DNA of 64,000 bases, from assembly GCA_003255025.1 (NCBI GenBank), contig QANY01008651.1, forward strand, positions 2,651,279-2,715,278, in the 5' to 3' direction. Origin of the DNA: Datisca glomerata (Eukaryota; Streptophyta; Magnoliopsida; Cucurbitales; Datiscaceae). A program made the translations under genes and the position numbers. Numbering within the stretch: the first letter of the stretch is position 1; every line of letters begins with the position of its first letter. The notes beneath the pieces are model-generated. The model was not told the DNA's origin. It saw only the letters and a program-made list of their open reading frames with translations, and made no database searches. Shown here in pieces: positions 45,011 through 56,612 of the stretch.

Positions 45011-46914
45011 ATGGCTTCTAAAAAGCTCTTTGTTTTTGTGAAGCTCATCTTGTTTGCTATCCTTTTATTTGCTTCTGATCTGGCTGCTGGCAAGCTGGGT
45101 GGGAGCTCTCTGCCTCTCTCATCTCGTACGTTTACCTCTTCCTAATTCTTAATAGTAACATACATCATTTCTTAACCATTTTTTTAAATAATCTATAATC
45201 ACATATTTTGTTTTCTATATTTTATTTAGTTTAAATTCATGCTTTGGTTAGAGAAACTATGAATTTAAAAATACTCTCCAGTACGTAATCTAGTCATACA
45301 ATATTTGTATAATGATATTATTGATTTTATATTCCACTAAATTTTTATCGTGAGCCATATTTGTAACATTGTTAATTTGTTATATGTCCTATATAAAGTT
45401 CAGGTTTGTCGAATATATATATGACACAATAAACACATGTTATAATAATTTTAGAACGCTACTCATAATTACATTATGAAATGTAAAGCTTTGAGTTCTA
45501 ATGATAGAAAATGATCACTAGTGTCTAACTTAATTGAATATAAAAAATAATTAAATTTGTCATATATAAAATTTAGGAGGAACTGCAAAAATAACTCATT
45601 TCCTAGCTCAAGTTACAAAAATGTTCAGAAAATTTTTTTATTACAAAAATAGTCAAAATGTGATAAATAATTTATTTATAACTATGTAATTTTGGTAAAC
45701 AATTGACTTACCACGATCATATTGATCATATTTCGGCCATTTTACAAATAAAAATATTTTCGGCCATTTTTTTAACTCCACCCCAAACCTGACTTTTCCT
45801 GTTATCTCCCCGTAAAATTTATGTGTAATTAAATGATCATAACTCTATTAAGTTTACGAATACTTAAAAAGTAATAAGGATGGTTTTCTGGAGAATTTTC
45901 TTCACACATCACCACCTTGTTATACAGAAAAAAATGATATTATTGTAAACCCACACCAACAGAAAAGGAACATACTAATTGAAAATTAAAAATAATGTTT
46001 TGTCTGTGTTGAAAGCTGCAATCAATATGATTTTTCTAATCCTCCTCCGAAAGTGAAAGGAAGAAGCTTCTTCCACATAACGGAAAGTGACTTCCTTTCC
46101 GAAAGTGAAAGGAAGAAGCTTCTTCCACATAACAAGGAGATTGCATCTAGCGCAACAAATGAATGAAACTCTCTCAAGAAAAGTGAAATTACAGACTTCT
46201 TCAAAGCATTTTACTCGACTGTTTTTCTGTCACTCAACGTTTATAAGCTTAGAAATACATTTATCCAACGTTCTTATAACCCTAAGTTTTTCTAACCTCG
46301 TTCACTTAAAAAAACACTAAAATTAACAACACCAACCTCATAAGCTCGTCCCACAACTATATATGTATTAAAACTTTCGCTTTTCATTGTCAATAGTATG
46401 TCAATCTGGAGAATTATTTGAATGAAGTATTTTATTGAGAAATAAACAGAACGATTTATTTAATTACTTGATTTATTACTTTCATCGTAAATCGTACATT
46501 TGGATGACTTTTCTACCGTTATGAAAAGTGATAAAACATTACATGACACTCACTTAGATGAGAACAATTTCCCGTCATCTATAGTAATTGATGATGAGAA
46601 TTTACTATCGTTAAATGTCATTTTCATAATAGTGACTCCATAAATGGATGATTATCTAGTTATCAACCTTAATGATAACGATATTTGTCATGTGTTCTTG
46701 TTTTGGTTCCTACTTTTTGTTTTGTTTCCCTTGTAATTGAATTATTTTTTCTTTTTAATACAAGTTTATTTATTAAGAGAAGATCATGGATATTAAGTTT
46801 GGTTATTTTTGGAGGATTGCAGGTAAGATGGCTGCTGAGAGGAAGGCCGTGAGGCCTGGAAATGGACCTCGGCCAGACTTCCCATGGGGTGGTGGTTATG
46901 TTAGTAACCCTTGA
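45011..46914 (+). CDS. Small secreted-peptide precursor, copy B, 68 aa, two exons
   Basis: Exons 45011-45125 and 46823-46914; phase-1 GT-AG intron in the same Arg codon as copy A, but 1.7 kb long. Signal peptide MASKKLFVFVKLILFAILLF, then ASDLAAGKLGG, a short basic spacer, and the C-terminal core GNGPRPDFPWGGGYVSNP followed by TGA. The two paralogues share about half of their residues, and identity concentrates in the signal region and in GP..PDFPW.GGY..NP, the pattern expected if the C-terminus is the mature ligand. One residue is gained in the core and one lost in the spacer, so length is unchanged. Not a member of any peptide family that I can name. Confidence 0.8.
46047..46133 (+). repeat. 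35-bp duplication containing a 14-bp palindrome, in intron of peptide gene B
   Basis: 'ccgaaagtgaaaggaagaag' + 'cttcttccacataac' occurs identically at 46047-46081 and 46099-46133. Its centre GAAGAAGCTTCTTC is a perfect palindrome, so RNA across it could form stacked hairpins. Confidence 0.9.
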
Positions 46915-47213
46915 CTGAACATCTCCCTCTCAACTTGTTTCTTCAAGTATTCGCTATGTTAAGACGAAGACATAAATGAACTAGTGAAATAATCAATCTA
47001 TCTACTCATTTATTGTTGATTACTACTACTTTGATTATATAAACTAGTTAAATTCTTGCTGATCTGTTTCTGATTCCCCAACATACACAATTTGATGGCT
47101 TTAGAAAATGGTAATGAACATTAATTAAAAATTTAAGCCACCAACGTTTGGATGCCCAACCCCTCCAAAACACACGGAGGGCTAAGAGAGGGAGTGGGAT
47201 CTGTTTATCTCGC
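46915..47213. other. 3' flank of peptide gene B
   Basis: 46930-47130 matches segment A behind peptide gene A; no gene seen. Segment B is then interrupted until about 51290. Confidence 0.6.
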
Positions 47214-47514
47214 TATAGATGACAATGAGTGGGTATTTTAGAGTATGGATGATACCACCCTACCCATACTCATCTTAAGTTCTTACTCTCCATATTCTAC
47301 CTATACTCATCTTAAATTCTTACTATCCATACCTTACTCGTATCCATGTTAAATTAAATAGGAGGGTATGAGTAATACATTAAGACATGAGTACACTAAT
47401 GGGTACCCAATGGGTACTTGTATATTGAAATGATCAACACTAAATTAATATAGTATGTACAAATTACACAATGTTACTATTCCAAAATTGTCTTGTCCCG
47501 TCCCTGTTAAGGGA

Positions 47515-47791
47515 AAAAATCGTGTGGCACGCGGTCAAATCCGGGTCGGGTTACAAGTCAGACCTGGGTCGGGTCACAGGTCAGATCATGGGTCGGCTTG
47601 GGGTCGAGGGTCGTGGAATCGTGAGTTAGAGCCAAGGTCGGGGTCAGGCTTGGGTCGTGGGGGTCGTGGGTCTGGGTTAGGCCGGGGGTCGTGGGCCTGG
47701 CTCAGGCCGGGGTCAGGCTCGAGGTCCTGGGTCTGTGTCGTGTGTCGGGGGACGGGTCAAGCTTGGGGCCGTGGGGGTCTTGGGTCAGGTC
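47515..47791 (+). repeat. GGGTC-rich minisatellite
   Basis: Degenerate units 'gggtc(g/a)', 'gtcgtgg' and 'gggtcaggc' with many G-runs on the plus strand. GC content is far above the surroundings. The complementary type occurs at 50548-51045. Confidence 0.85.
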
Positions 47792-48048
47792 CAGGGGCAG
47801 AGCCAGAACTTGGCTTCAGTGGGATCATATGTTCTGCTCCTATTTATATTTAGGATGTATTTTATATCATTCTAATATATATGCGTGTACACACATATGT
47901 ATGAAAGAGAGAAATATCACGATATAAAACTACATTCGACAACTTTTCATTAAAATTCAAGTTTAATATCGTCATGAATATCATACAATTATGCAAATCA
48001 CTTCCTAACCATCAACCACAATTTATATACAACAGTCAAACAACATTA

Positions 48049-48828
48049 AGTAGAGAAATTATATCATGGCAGGATCAAACATAAAATCCAATTAAGTAAT
48101 TTGTTTCAGTAATCACTAATCAGAGTAACAATCACGAAAATAGCCGCTAGCAGACAATGCAGTTCTTATGTTATTCTCCTCTTTGCTCCAATAACTAAAA
48201 TTATATTTTAGTTATTTCAAACGTTTCATCCCGGTCGATGAAAACATGATTTAGATTAACAAATGCATCTACGATATCAATATTCTGAGAGCACTATCCG
48301 GGGGTATCATACTAATATGCTTCAAAGTTCAAAGTGTAACAGATTAGGCTTTCGAAAAACAATTTTTAATATGAACTTAAAAAGCCAGGAGAAAAATGCA
48401 TACATGCTCCCCAAAAATGCATACCAGAAAATTTACATTATACAAACAACAGTCAGTAGAGAAATTATATCATGACAGGTTCAAACATAAAATCCAATTA
48501 AGTAATTTGCTTCAGTAATCACTAATCAGAGTAACGATCACGAAAATAGTCGCTAGCAGACAATCCAGTTGTTATGTTATTCTCCTCTTTGCTCCAATAA
48601 CTAAAATTATATTTTAGTTATTTCAAACGTTTCATCCCGGTCGATGAAAACATGATTTAGATTAACAAATGCATCTACGATATCAATATTCTGAGAGCAC
48701 TATCCAAGGTATCATACTAATATGCTTCAAAGTTCAAAGTGTAGCAGATTAGGCTTTCGAAAAACAATTTTTAATATGAACTTAGAAAGCCAGGAGAAAA
48801 ATGCATACATGCTCCCCAAAAATGCATT
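48049..48828 (+). repeat. 406-bp-period tandem duplication inside the hAT
   Basis: 48049-48424 and 48455-48828 are about 97% alike ('agtagagaaattatatcatg' ... 'ctccccaaaaatgcat'). Recent internal duplication. Confidence 0.9.
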
Positions 48829-49189
48829 CATGCTTCTTCATGTCAGTCTCGTCATCCCATGGCTTCACGTCCAATAGAACCAATGACTTGCTGGCTGAAA
48901 TTGAAACAATAAATTAATGCATCCATTAGAGCTAGTGGGGTATGGCAGAGTAAAACACTAGAACCGACTCCAAAACAATCACAGTAAATCACTAGAACTA
49001 GTGGGGTATACAACAGGATCCAAACCAAATGAAATAAACACACTCCACTATTAAATTTCAACCTCAAATGTTGTCATTTATCATTTATGGATGCTCCAAA
49101 CCAGGTCCAATTCTCTGATTTTCTTAATCAATCCAAAATCAACTTCGACACCAATAATTATAAACAGGCATAAACAAAATGTCCACAGA

Positions 49190-49395
49190 AAAATGCAACA
49201 ATCGCAACAGCAAATTCAAAATCAACAGACTTTCAAATCACAACAGCAAAATCAAAATCAACAGATCAGAATCGCAACAGTAAAATCAACATAAACTCAA
49301 ATCGCAACAATCGCAAATCGCGAATCGCGTCTCAGAAAGAGCTCGAGAGAGAGCTCGAGAGAGTCGAGAGAGAGAGAGAGATAGAGAGAAGAAAT
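49190..49395 (+). repeat. CAACAG/CAAATCG tract and GA-rich run
   Basis: Short repeats 'cgcaacagcaaattcaaaatc' followed by 'gagctcgagagagagctcga' and (GA)n. Immediately right of it is the GC-rich segment 49395-49500. Confidence 0.7.
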
Positions 49396-50299
49396 ACCTT
49401 GCAGGGCCGCAGCTCAGTCGTCATGAGTCGCGCGGCTCAGTCGTCGATCAGGACTGCGTCAGGCAGGGCTCAGTCGGGAGGGACTCGGGGAGGACGGTGA
49501 CATTTGGGGGAAATTTGGAGATTCTTAGGTTTTTAGTGGTTTTATAGTAGAGGTTAAAAATAAAAATTATCATGGTTAACTGAAACTAAAAGACTAAATC
49601 TTAAGAAATTACTGAGGTCACAATTAAAAAATCAGAAGGGTCAAATATCACAAAAAGGCCAAAAATAAAGAAATTTTCCTACTAAAAGCTAATATTTTTT
49701 TAGCACTCCTATGAACGTGGCTCCGCCATTGGTCGGGCCGGGGTTGTGTGTCGTGGATCGTGAGTCGTGAGTCTTTTACGTAATATGAGTAATTAAAAGA
49801 TGTTAAACGAATGCTCAATATTTATTGGGTAATACTAATACCCTACCCATTTATAATGAGTAAAAAACTACTCATCTAATAAATACTCATACATATTTAT
49901 AATATTTTAAATCCATAGTCAAATACATGCGGGTAATTTTACCATCCTTATATCTGACTATGTTTTAACTTCTGTTGAGCAAATAATTTTATTGTACAAT
50001 ATATATTGTACAAGAGTTGTTTTTATGTTCGTGTATACGTAAATTATATATATATATTTTACGTGCCTATTTGTAAAAAACAGTTCACGTACAATTCAGG
50101 GGATGTACTGTAGTATAACTCTATTGAACATGTGCCGAGGTATAAATTCTAATGACGAGTTTCCCTTAAGTTGTTTCAACTCTTTTTCTCTTCTCTTCTC
50201 ACTTCTCCCCTTTCCTTTCTTATTTTTTTATTTAAATCATACATTCATATTTTAATTAAAATATCCACTTTCATTCTAAAAAATTTTATGGTTGCAATT

Positions 50300-51060
50300 A
50301 AGAATGACAAAAATACTCGCGGGTAAAATTACGTACGGTTAATTGACTTAATGGGCGGGTATACAATATTGTAAATAAGTATGAGTACTTATTGGGTGGG
50401 TATTTTTTTTACTCATTATAAATGAGTAGAGTATGAGTAAAATACTCAATGGGTATTGGATGCCCATTTAACATCTTTCAATTACTCATGTAATATCTTT
50501 AACAAAAAAAATTACTCATGTAACATGAGTCGTGTTGCGTACAATACATGACCCGACCTGTCCCAAAACTGGACTCTGACCCCGAACCCAACCCCGACCC
50601 CGACCCTGACCCTGAGCCCGAGCCTGAGCCTGAGGCCGATTCTGAGGCCAACCCCGATCCTGACCCTGACTGCGAGCCCGAACAGAACCCCGACCCCGAG
50701 CCTGACCCCTAGCCCTACCCCACACTGACCCTCGACCCTCGAGCCCTGACCATGACCCCTGACCCCAACCCCGACCTCGACCCCCTACCCCAAGCCTAAG
50801 CCTGAACCCAACCCCGACCCCAAGCCCATGCCCGAGCTTGACCCTGAAGCTGACCCAACCCTGATCTAGAGCCCGAGCCTTACCCACGACCACGAGCCTG
50901 ACACTTAACCTGACCCCAACCACGGCCCTAACCTAGCCCTACCCCAACCCGACCATGACCCCCGACCCCTAAGCTCGAGCCCGAGCCTGACCTCCAATCC
51001 TGACTTTGACCTCCGACCCTCGGTCCTGACCCAACCCTTGTCAAATAGTATTTATTCCCG
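50300..51060. repeat. GACCC-rich minisatellite with GGGTA arm, inverted relative to 47214-49963
   Basis: The arm 50300-50540 is an inverted, diverged copy of 49780-49960. It is followed by about 500 bp of 'gaccccgaccctgagcccgag' repeats (50548-51045), G-rich on the minus strand. Probably a second, truncated copy of the same element in opposite orientation. Open frames here (for example minus 50923-50516) are compositional. Confidence 0.7.
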
Positions 51061-51289
51061 GTTCATGATAGCGTCTTAGAGCATCTTGTGACTGAAACGA
51101 GCTTTTTCATATTTGTCAATTGACTCTTGGTAAAAATGTTGTCATCTTGATTAATGATGTGTGTGATTGTGTTGGGACCTGAAGCTCTGTGGTTCAGGTT
51201 TGTGCTAGTTGTTCTGAGTAATTATCGAGATCGAGTCCTTATGATTTTCATTTGGCAGTCAGGCATCTTGAAAAATAAGATATGCAACA

Positions 51290-52950
51290 TGTGAAAATTT
51301 GATGAACAGTTTATGAATCTTTAGTGTTTGGACAGAATAATCTTTTTACTGGATAGTGATAGAGTATATGAAGTGATATCCCTAAATATTTTGAGCTCAA
51401 TATATGAAATATCAAATAAATTGTGTAAGCTCCTAAATGAATAAATTACATAGAAATAAATAGATATCTTTCCAGTATTCAATTTTCATGGTTTGCTTAT
51501 ATATTATACTCCTTGAATACTAGATTAAGTTTATTAGAAATATTAATGCTTTGTTATCATAAAAATATATTTAGATATATAGAGCTAACCATCATATATC
51601 ATATAATCCAAAAGTTTATTTAATCTATTTTTTTATTTCGTGTGAGGTGAGATCATATAAGTTGACTTGTACACCGAAAGTTCACATATACCCGACTTAT
51701 TGTGCGTTTGATTTTAATCTTTAGTAGATTAGTTATTGAAATGTGTGTTGGACGTGATAAACTAAACAATAAAATTTATTTAAAATAACATTATCTTAGA
51801 AAACTGAAAAATACTAGGGATATAATAGTTCGATAATGAAAAAAATATATAAAATAGAGCATCGAGTATTGGACACAATTCATAAAAAAATATACTAATT
51901 TTTGTTCAAATATATATAGTCGCTACAAATTTTAGTATTTTTATAATGTATTTTAACTAGTAAAATTACATTTGAGTTCTTCTTTAAATGTTTTTTGCCG
52001 TGTATTGTTTTTGTTTTATATATTTTAAGGTATTTTATTTTAATACATTTAAGTTATATAATTTATTTTATTAAATAATTATAATATTGTCTAACAAGCA
52101 ATGATGTTAGACGAAGACAAGAATTACAAAGTGGTAATACAATATTCAAAGCCATATATAAATAATTTAAAATATTTAATTATTAGGTATGTATCGATAA
52201 TTTAAGAATTTTTAAAAATAGTTTAGACAATACTATCCAAAAAAGTTAAAGTATCATTAATCGTCTAATTTGAAATTAGGTTTAGTTACGCTAATACCCC
52301 TAAACTTTTTGTCATATACCAAATAACACGTTCACTTTTAAAACGTTACACTGATGCCCCTGATTTTGTTTGTTTCATGAAAATCCTCTATCATTACTTG
52401 AGTCAATTAAACAGACGTAAAAGAGAACATAACTTTCATGTGGTACCTTCAAGGGAATTCAAATAGCAAAAAATATAACGTTGTTTTAGTCATTCTTCTC
52501 TCTCTATTTTTTTCATTTTATCTCTCTATCATCTGCTTCTCTCTTTCTTCTTCATAGCACAACCACCATGACTGCGGCAACATTAGCTCATTCCCTCGTC
52601 TTACAAAGGCCAAACAGCCACCACCTTAAGAATCCCACTTCTACTGCTGTCGTCGATGTTTTGAATCTTAGTCCCGGTCACTCCCATCTTAGTGGGCATT
52701 GCGATTAATTGACTTGTATAAGATCGTGGCTCTACTGAGAACCCGCCATTGAAAATCTTGTAGAAATGTGAAGGAAAAAGTGAGTGTATGAATCAACAGA
52801 TTTTGTAACTTAAAGTGTGGGAATTCATTGTTCCAAAGGTTAAAGTTTTATTTGTGGTTTAATAGTTCAACACTTCAGTCTTGAAGTTCACCCAAATTGA
52901 AATATCTCATATTTTATGGAGGAGTGAAGGCTTAGATGATATATGAAACT
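51290..52950 (+). repeat. Segmental duplication B, second to fourth blocks
   Basis: Continuous counterpart of 14770-15023, 23882-24874 and 30372-30810. Both retrotransposon insertion sites of segment A are intact here ('tactccttgaatactag' and 'gtcattcttctctctc'). Confidence 0.88.
52568..52708 (+). CDS. 46-aa ORF, copy B (unknown)
   Basis: MTAATLAHSLVLQRPN ... SHLSGHCD then TAA; same length as the copy at 30445-30585. Shared core QRPN.HHL.NPTST. Coding status uncertain for the reasons given there. Confidence 0.3.
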   Translation: MTAATLAHSLVLQRPNSHHLKNPTSTAVVDVLNLSPGHSHLSGHCD

Positions 52951-54387
52951 CACACACGCGCAGTCATAGGCCTGACCCAACCCGACCCAGTTCGGGTAAG
53001 TTCGGCCCTTCTTTTTTTGTGACTATATTTCCTTGATAGAGAAGACGTTGACAAATTAAAAGATAACCTCCTCCCACTCCTCCATTCACATAACAGGAAT
53101 AGTGGTTCAACCTAATCTTGATCTTCAATATGACCTGCAATGTATCTTCATAGATATCTTTTGTAGATGTGAACATTGGAGACTATGGTTGATACTCAAA
53201 AGACGTAAATACAGATGAAAGTATTTACAAAATTCTTGGTTACTTACTTGGACAATGAAGCTGACATGGTTGAAAAGAATTTTATTACCGGTAGAAGTTA
53301 GAATGTAGTTCAAAATTGACAATTGGCATTAAACAAACTCAAGACGGTGTGACAAATATATACAAACATTTGCTTGAGCTAGCATTTCATCATCCTTGAA
53401 CTACGATAAATCATCTCTCTTGGGTCAAACTTTTAAAGAACTTCCCTACGAATATGATATTATATTTCTTCTCAAGAGCTACTTAAATAGCTACCTCTTT
53501 TTATAACCAAATAGAAAGGAAAATAGGCAATTTCTATTATTAACCACTTTCTTTTGGTATAACTTTCTTTTTATCTATACTATATTAATGGGGACTTAAA
53601 TGAGATTTTTTTACCCTTTAAATACCCCTAAAATATTATACAAAATTAGTATTTCACATATTTTTTATTTACTTCATTCACATAATAAATTTTTAAATAA
53701 TTTACATATTAAATTTTTAATAATAAATAGTTTACATATTAAATTTTTAATAATATTATGTAAGTAGGAACGTGAATGTCCGTAAATATTAATTTTGAGG
53801 TCTTTTTCATATACACAAAATATTAATTTCTTAGTTAATAACAATTTATTTGTTAGTGATTTGTAAAATTTATATTATGTAATATTTATGATATATTAAA
53901 AACAGAAAAATTCATACAAATGAATATAGAGAAAGATATTAATATAATTTTTAACAATCATGCTATTGTTTTTTTCAGGAATGTGATAAATTGAGGAAAT
54001 AAAATTATTTTTGATAATATTTTTAAAAGGTTATATAATATAATTTTTTCAAGCATCTAATTTTAATTTACACATCTTATTTTATATACACATGGTGTAA
54101 TTGAATAAGAATGATGCATCAACAATTAATATATATATGTTTATAAACTGTAATACTCATGATAATAATTAATGAGGAATCAAAAACGATATTATTACTT
54201 ATGAATTGCTGGATGTGTATAGTGTATTTGGACGTTTAATGAAATTGAAGGGTATAATAATAATCTAGTAAAACATTTAATGAAGGAATGTGAGTATGTT
54301 ATAGGAATTAAGATTAAATAGTTAGAAGTAATAGTCCAAAAAATATTTTTCAAGGTTTTACTCTTTTAAAAGCTCGAGAGTATATTT
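52951..54387. other. Spacer, no gene seen
   Basis: Begins with a short 'gacccaacccgacccagttcggg' word like the GACCC repeats. Minus-strand ORFs of 65-70 codons have no recognised motif. The second half is extremely AT-rich. Confidence 0.45.
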
Positions 54388-54940
54388 AGGCCCCGTATGA
54401 TTCGTACTATCCTCATTTATAATTCTATCTTAATGCAATTGAATATATCATGTTTATTGGAGTAATCTTTAAATTATGATGCAATCCTAGTTTACAATCT
54501 ATTAAGATAATTGTATTGTAGCAGAAAATGTGTGATCCTAATTTAAATACAATCACAAATCTAATATTAAATAAAATTACTTTCACACTCTCACATGAAA
54601 TAAGCAAAAACTTCTTCTCTCTCATTTTGTTAATTTAATTAAAATTTGTTTTATTAAGGTTTAGTCTAATACCATTAATAATAATAAAAAATAATTAAAA
54701 TTAGTGTTAAGATTGCACGTCAAAATATTTTTTTACCATAATATATAACTAAAAGGGCATTTAAGTAACTTTTTATTATTTACAAAAATTTACAACCAAA
54801 TTTAACTTATACCAACCAAAGCAATCATAAATTGCCATCCATTAGCTCATAGATTACTTTGCACAACAAAACACGACAAACATATTTTGTCAACAATTGA
54901 ATTAAGATGGTCATTTTAGATTGCGTAAACTAAACGACCT
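54388..54940. mobile_element. AT-rich MITE (tentative)
   Basis: About 550 bp starting aggccccgtatgattcgtac and ending gcgtaaactaaacgacct; the ends are imperfect inverted repeats (AGG.C..GT...TT..G.AATC). No coding sequence. A related terminus 'agggcagtttggttcgcataatc' lies at 55048. Confidence 0.4.
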
Positions 54941-55047
54941 CTATACATTATTTATTTTACATATCTCACATCAGTTATAATCAACCTCATGCATGACCAA
55001 GAAATATTGAATTATTCAAATGGAAAATGGGTGGAAACTAATCTAAA

Positions 55048-55900
55048 GGGCAGTTTGGTTCGCATAATCTAGAATGACCATCGAAATTCAATTGTTGGTA
55101 ATTGAGTTATGTGCAATTCAATTGCGTGCATAATAGGATTGCCATGTTTAGTTATTCATGGTAATCTATAATGTGATTGGTGCTAATTAATAATTGCTAT
55201 ATTTGGTATATGTTAACTTCTGTTATAAATAATAGAAAGTTACTTAAATGCTCTTTTAGCTATATATTATCTAAAAAAATATTTTGACATGCAATTTTAA
55301 CACTAATTCTAATTAAAAATAAATTAATAATGCTAAACTAAATTTACAAATATTTTTAATCAAATTAATAAAAAATTTCACGTGAAAATTTTAACATTAA
55401 TTTTAATTAATTTTTATTAATATATAAATAAATTAATTTTGCTCGACTAAGCTTTAAAAGATTTAATTTTAATTAAATTAATAATATGAATTCCATTAAT
55501 AGTTTAACTAAAAACAAAAAATAAATAATAAAATTAATTTTAATTAGTATTTATTTAAATAAGTTAATAATACTGGAGTAAATTTTAAAAGAATAATTGT
55601 AATTCAATTAATAAAACAAGAGATATAATTAAAATATATTTTCAAGTAAAATTTTAACATCAATTTTAATTAATATTTAAATAAATTAACAATGCTAAAT
55701 TAGAGATTAATAAAGTTAATTTTAATTAAATTAATAAAATGAGAGAGAAAGTGTGAGAAAAAATATTTCAATGAGGGTAGGAAAGTAATTTTGTTTGATA
55801 TTGGAATTGCAATGTCATTGTAAATTATGATTGCTTCTATTTTGTTCTGCAATTCAATTAACTTATTGCAAATTAAGATTGCATGCAAATTAAGATTTTT
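55048..55900. mobile_element. Related AT-rich MITE-like stretch (tentative)
   Basis: Starts agggcagtttggttcgcata. 'aattcaattgcgtgcat' near the left and 'gcaattcaattaacttattgc' near the right are inverted-like. Interior is a series of 'tttaattaatttttattaa' repeats. It directly follows the word 'aagaaatattgaattattcaaatg' at 55003 and may interrupt a third segment start. Confidence 0.3.
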
Positions 55901-56235
55901 TATGAGAAACAGAAAAATATTATTGAATGAGAGAAACAAATACAACAAGGTGGGCTAGAAAAGGGAGATACAAAATAAACATCTCTGATCAATGTTAAAC
56001 CTAATGGCAGCATCAACTGCAGTATAGCAATCCCTACTAACCCGAAACACTAAAAAAAATAAAGAAGGAAAACTAAAGAGACAATCAAGAAAAAACAAGA
56101 ACCTAAAGAGGACATTCCTTCTCAACAACATCGTCTCCAACAAGAAAACTAAAGGGGTTTATGGAGATGCATCGTATCCTATAAGGCTTGGACTGTAAGG
56201 GAACCCCAACCCTTGACATTTCCATATTAAGAAGC

Positions 56236-56478
56236 TCAGAGCTGATCCAGTGGCTTAACAAGGTAAGCCACCATTACCCCCACGCTGATGATTTGACAGG
56301 ACTCCATAAGCACTTCTTGCAAGCTTTCAGAATTCCGCTTCTTTTCTTCAATCCTTGCCCTTTCTGAACCAAGAACTTCACTAGATTTAGTTCTGAAATC
56401 CTTCTTGGCAGATTCCCCTTTCACTTGATTATTTTTATACAGAGTCTTAGATATGAGATTCTCTATAGTCTTGACCAT
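56236..56478 (-). CDS. Unrecognised 80-aa ORF (possible exon)
   Basis: MVKTIENLISKTLYKNNQVK, then a charged helical middle (RARIEEKKRNSESLQEVLM) and a hydrophobic end (IISVGVMVAYLVK). The balanced composition and predicted helices look more exon-like than most ORFs here, but I know no match and see no partner exon. Could be a fragment of a transposon protein. Confidence 0.25.
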   Translation of the reverse strand: MVKTIENLISKTLYKNNQVKGESAKKDFRTKSSEVLGSERARIEEKKRNSESLQEVLMESCQIISVGVMVAYLVKPLDQL

Positions 56479-56612
56479 TGTTGAGGGAGTTATCCTTGAA
56501 GCAAGTGTTTACAGGTTGGTCAAACTTCTGAATTTGCGTTCCATACTTGATTCTGAAAAAATTACTGTGAATACTAATACAAATTTGAATCATATGTAAT
56601 ATATGATGCTGT

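Larger units (their letters stand above)
47792..49731. mobile_element. Nonautonomous hAT element, 1.94 kb
   Basis: Ends CAGGGGCAGAGCCAG (47792) and GTGGCTCCGCCATTG (49731), imperfect inverted repeats. Flanked by gtcaggtc / gtcgggcc, an 8-bp duplication with 6 of 8 matching, as expected for hAT. About 200 bp at its left end match the terminus at 56613-56830, next to a hAT transposase remnant, so it belongs to the same family. It has no transposase of its own. Inside are a 406-bp tandem duplication, a CAACAG/GAGA tract and a GC-rich stretch at 49395-49500. Confidence 0.75.
47214..49963. mobile_element. Repeat element with GGGTA-type ends and a GGGTC-rich core, interrupted by a hAT
   Basis: Starts near 'agatgacaatgagtgggtat' and ends near 'catgcgggtaattttaccatcctta', the inverse of its start in type. 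Flanking arms contain 'taccc..actcat' words. The core (47515-47791 and 49732-49770) is 'gggtcgtgggtcgg'-rich and was split by the hAT insertion. Class unknown to me. Confidence 0.55.

Noticed and set aside
47455..47853. Plus-strand Gly/Ser/Arg-rich ORF
   Set aside because: Same reason; it reads through the GGGTC array and into the hAT terminus.
50516..50923. Minus-strand Gly/Arg-rich ORF in the GACCC array
   Set aside because: Compositional product of a G-rich minisatellite; no domain.
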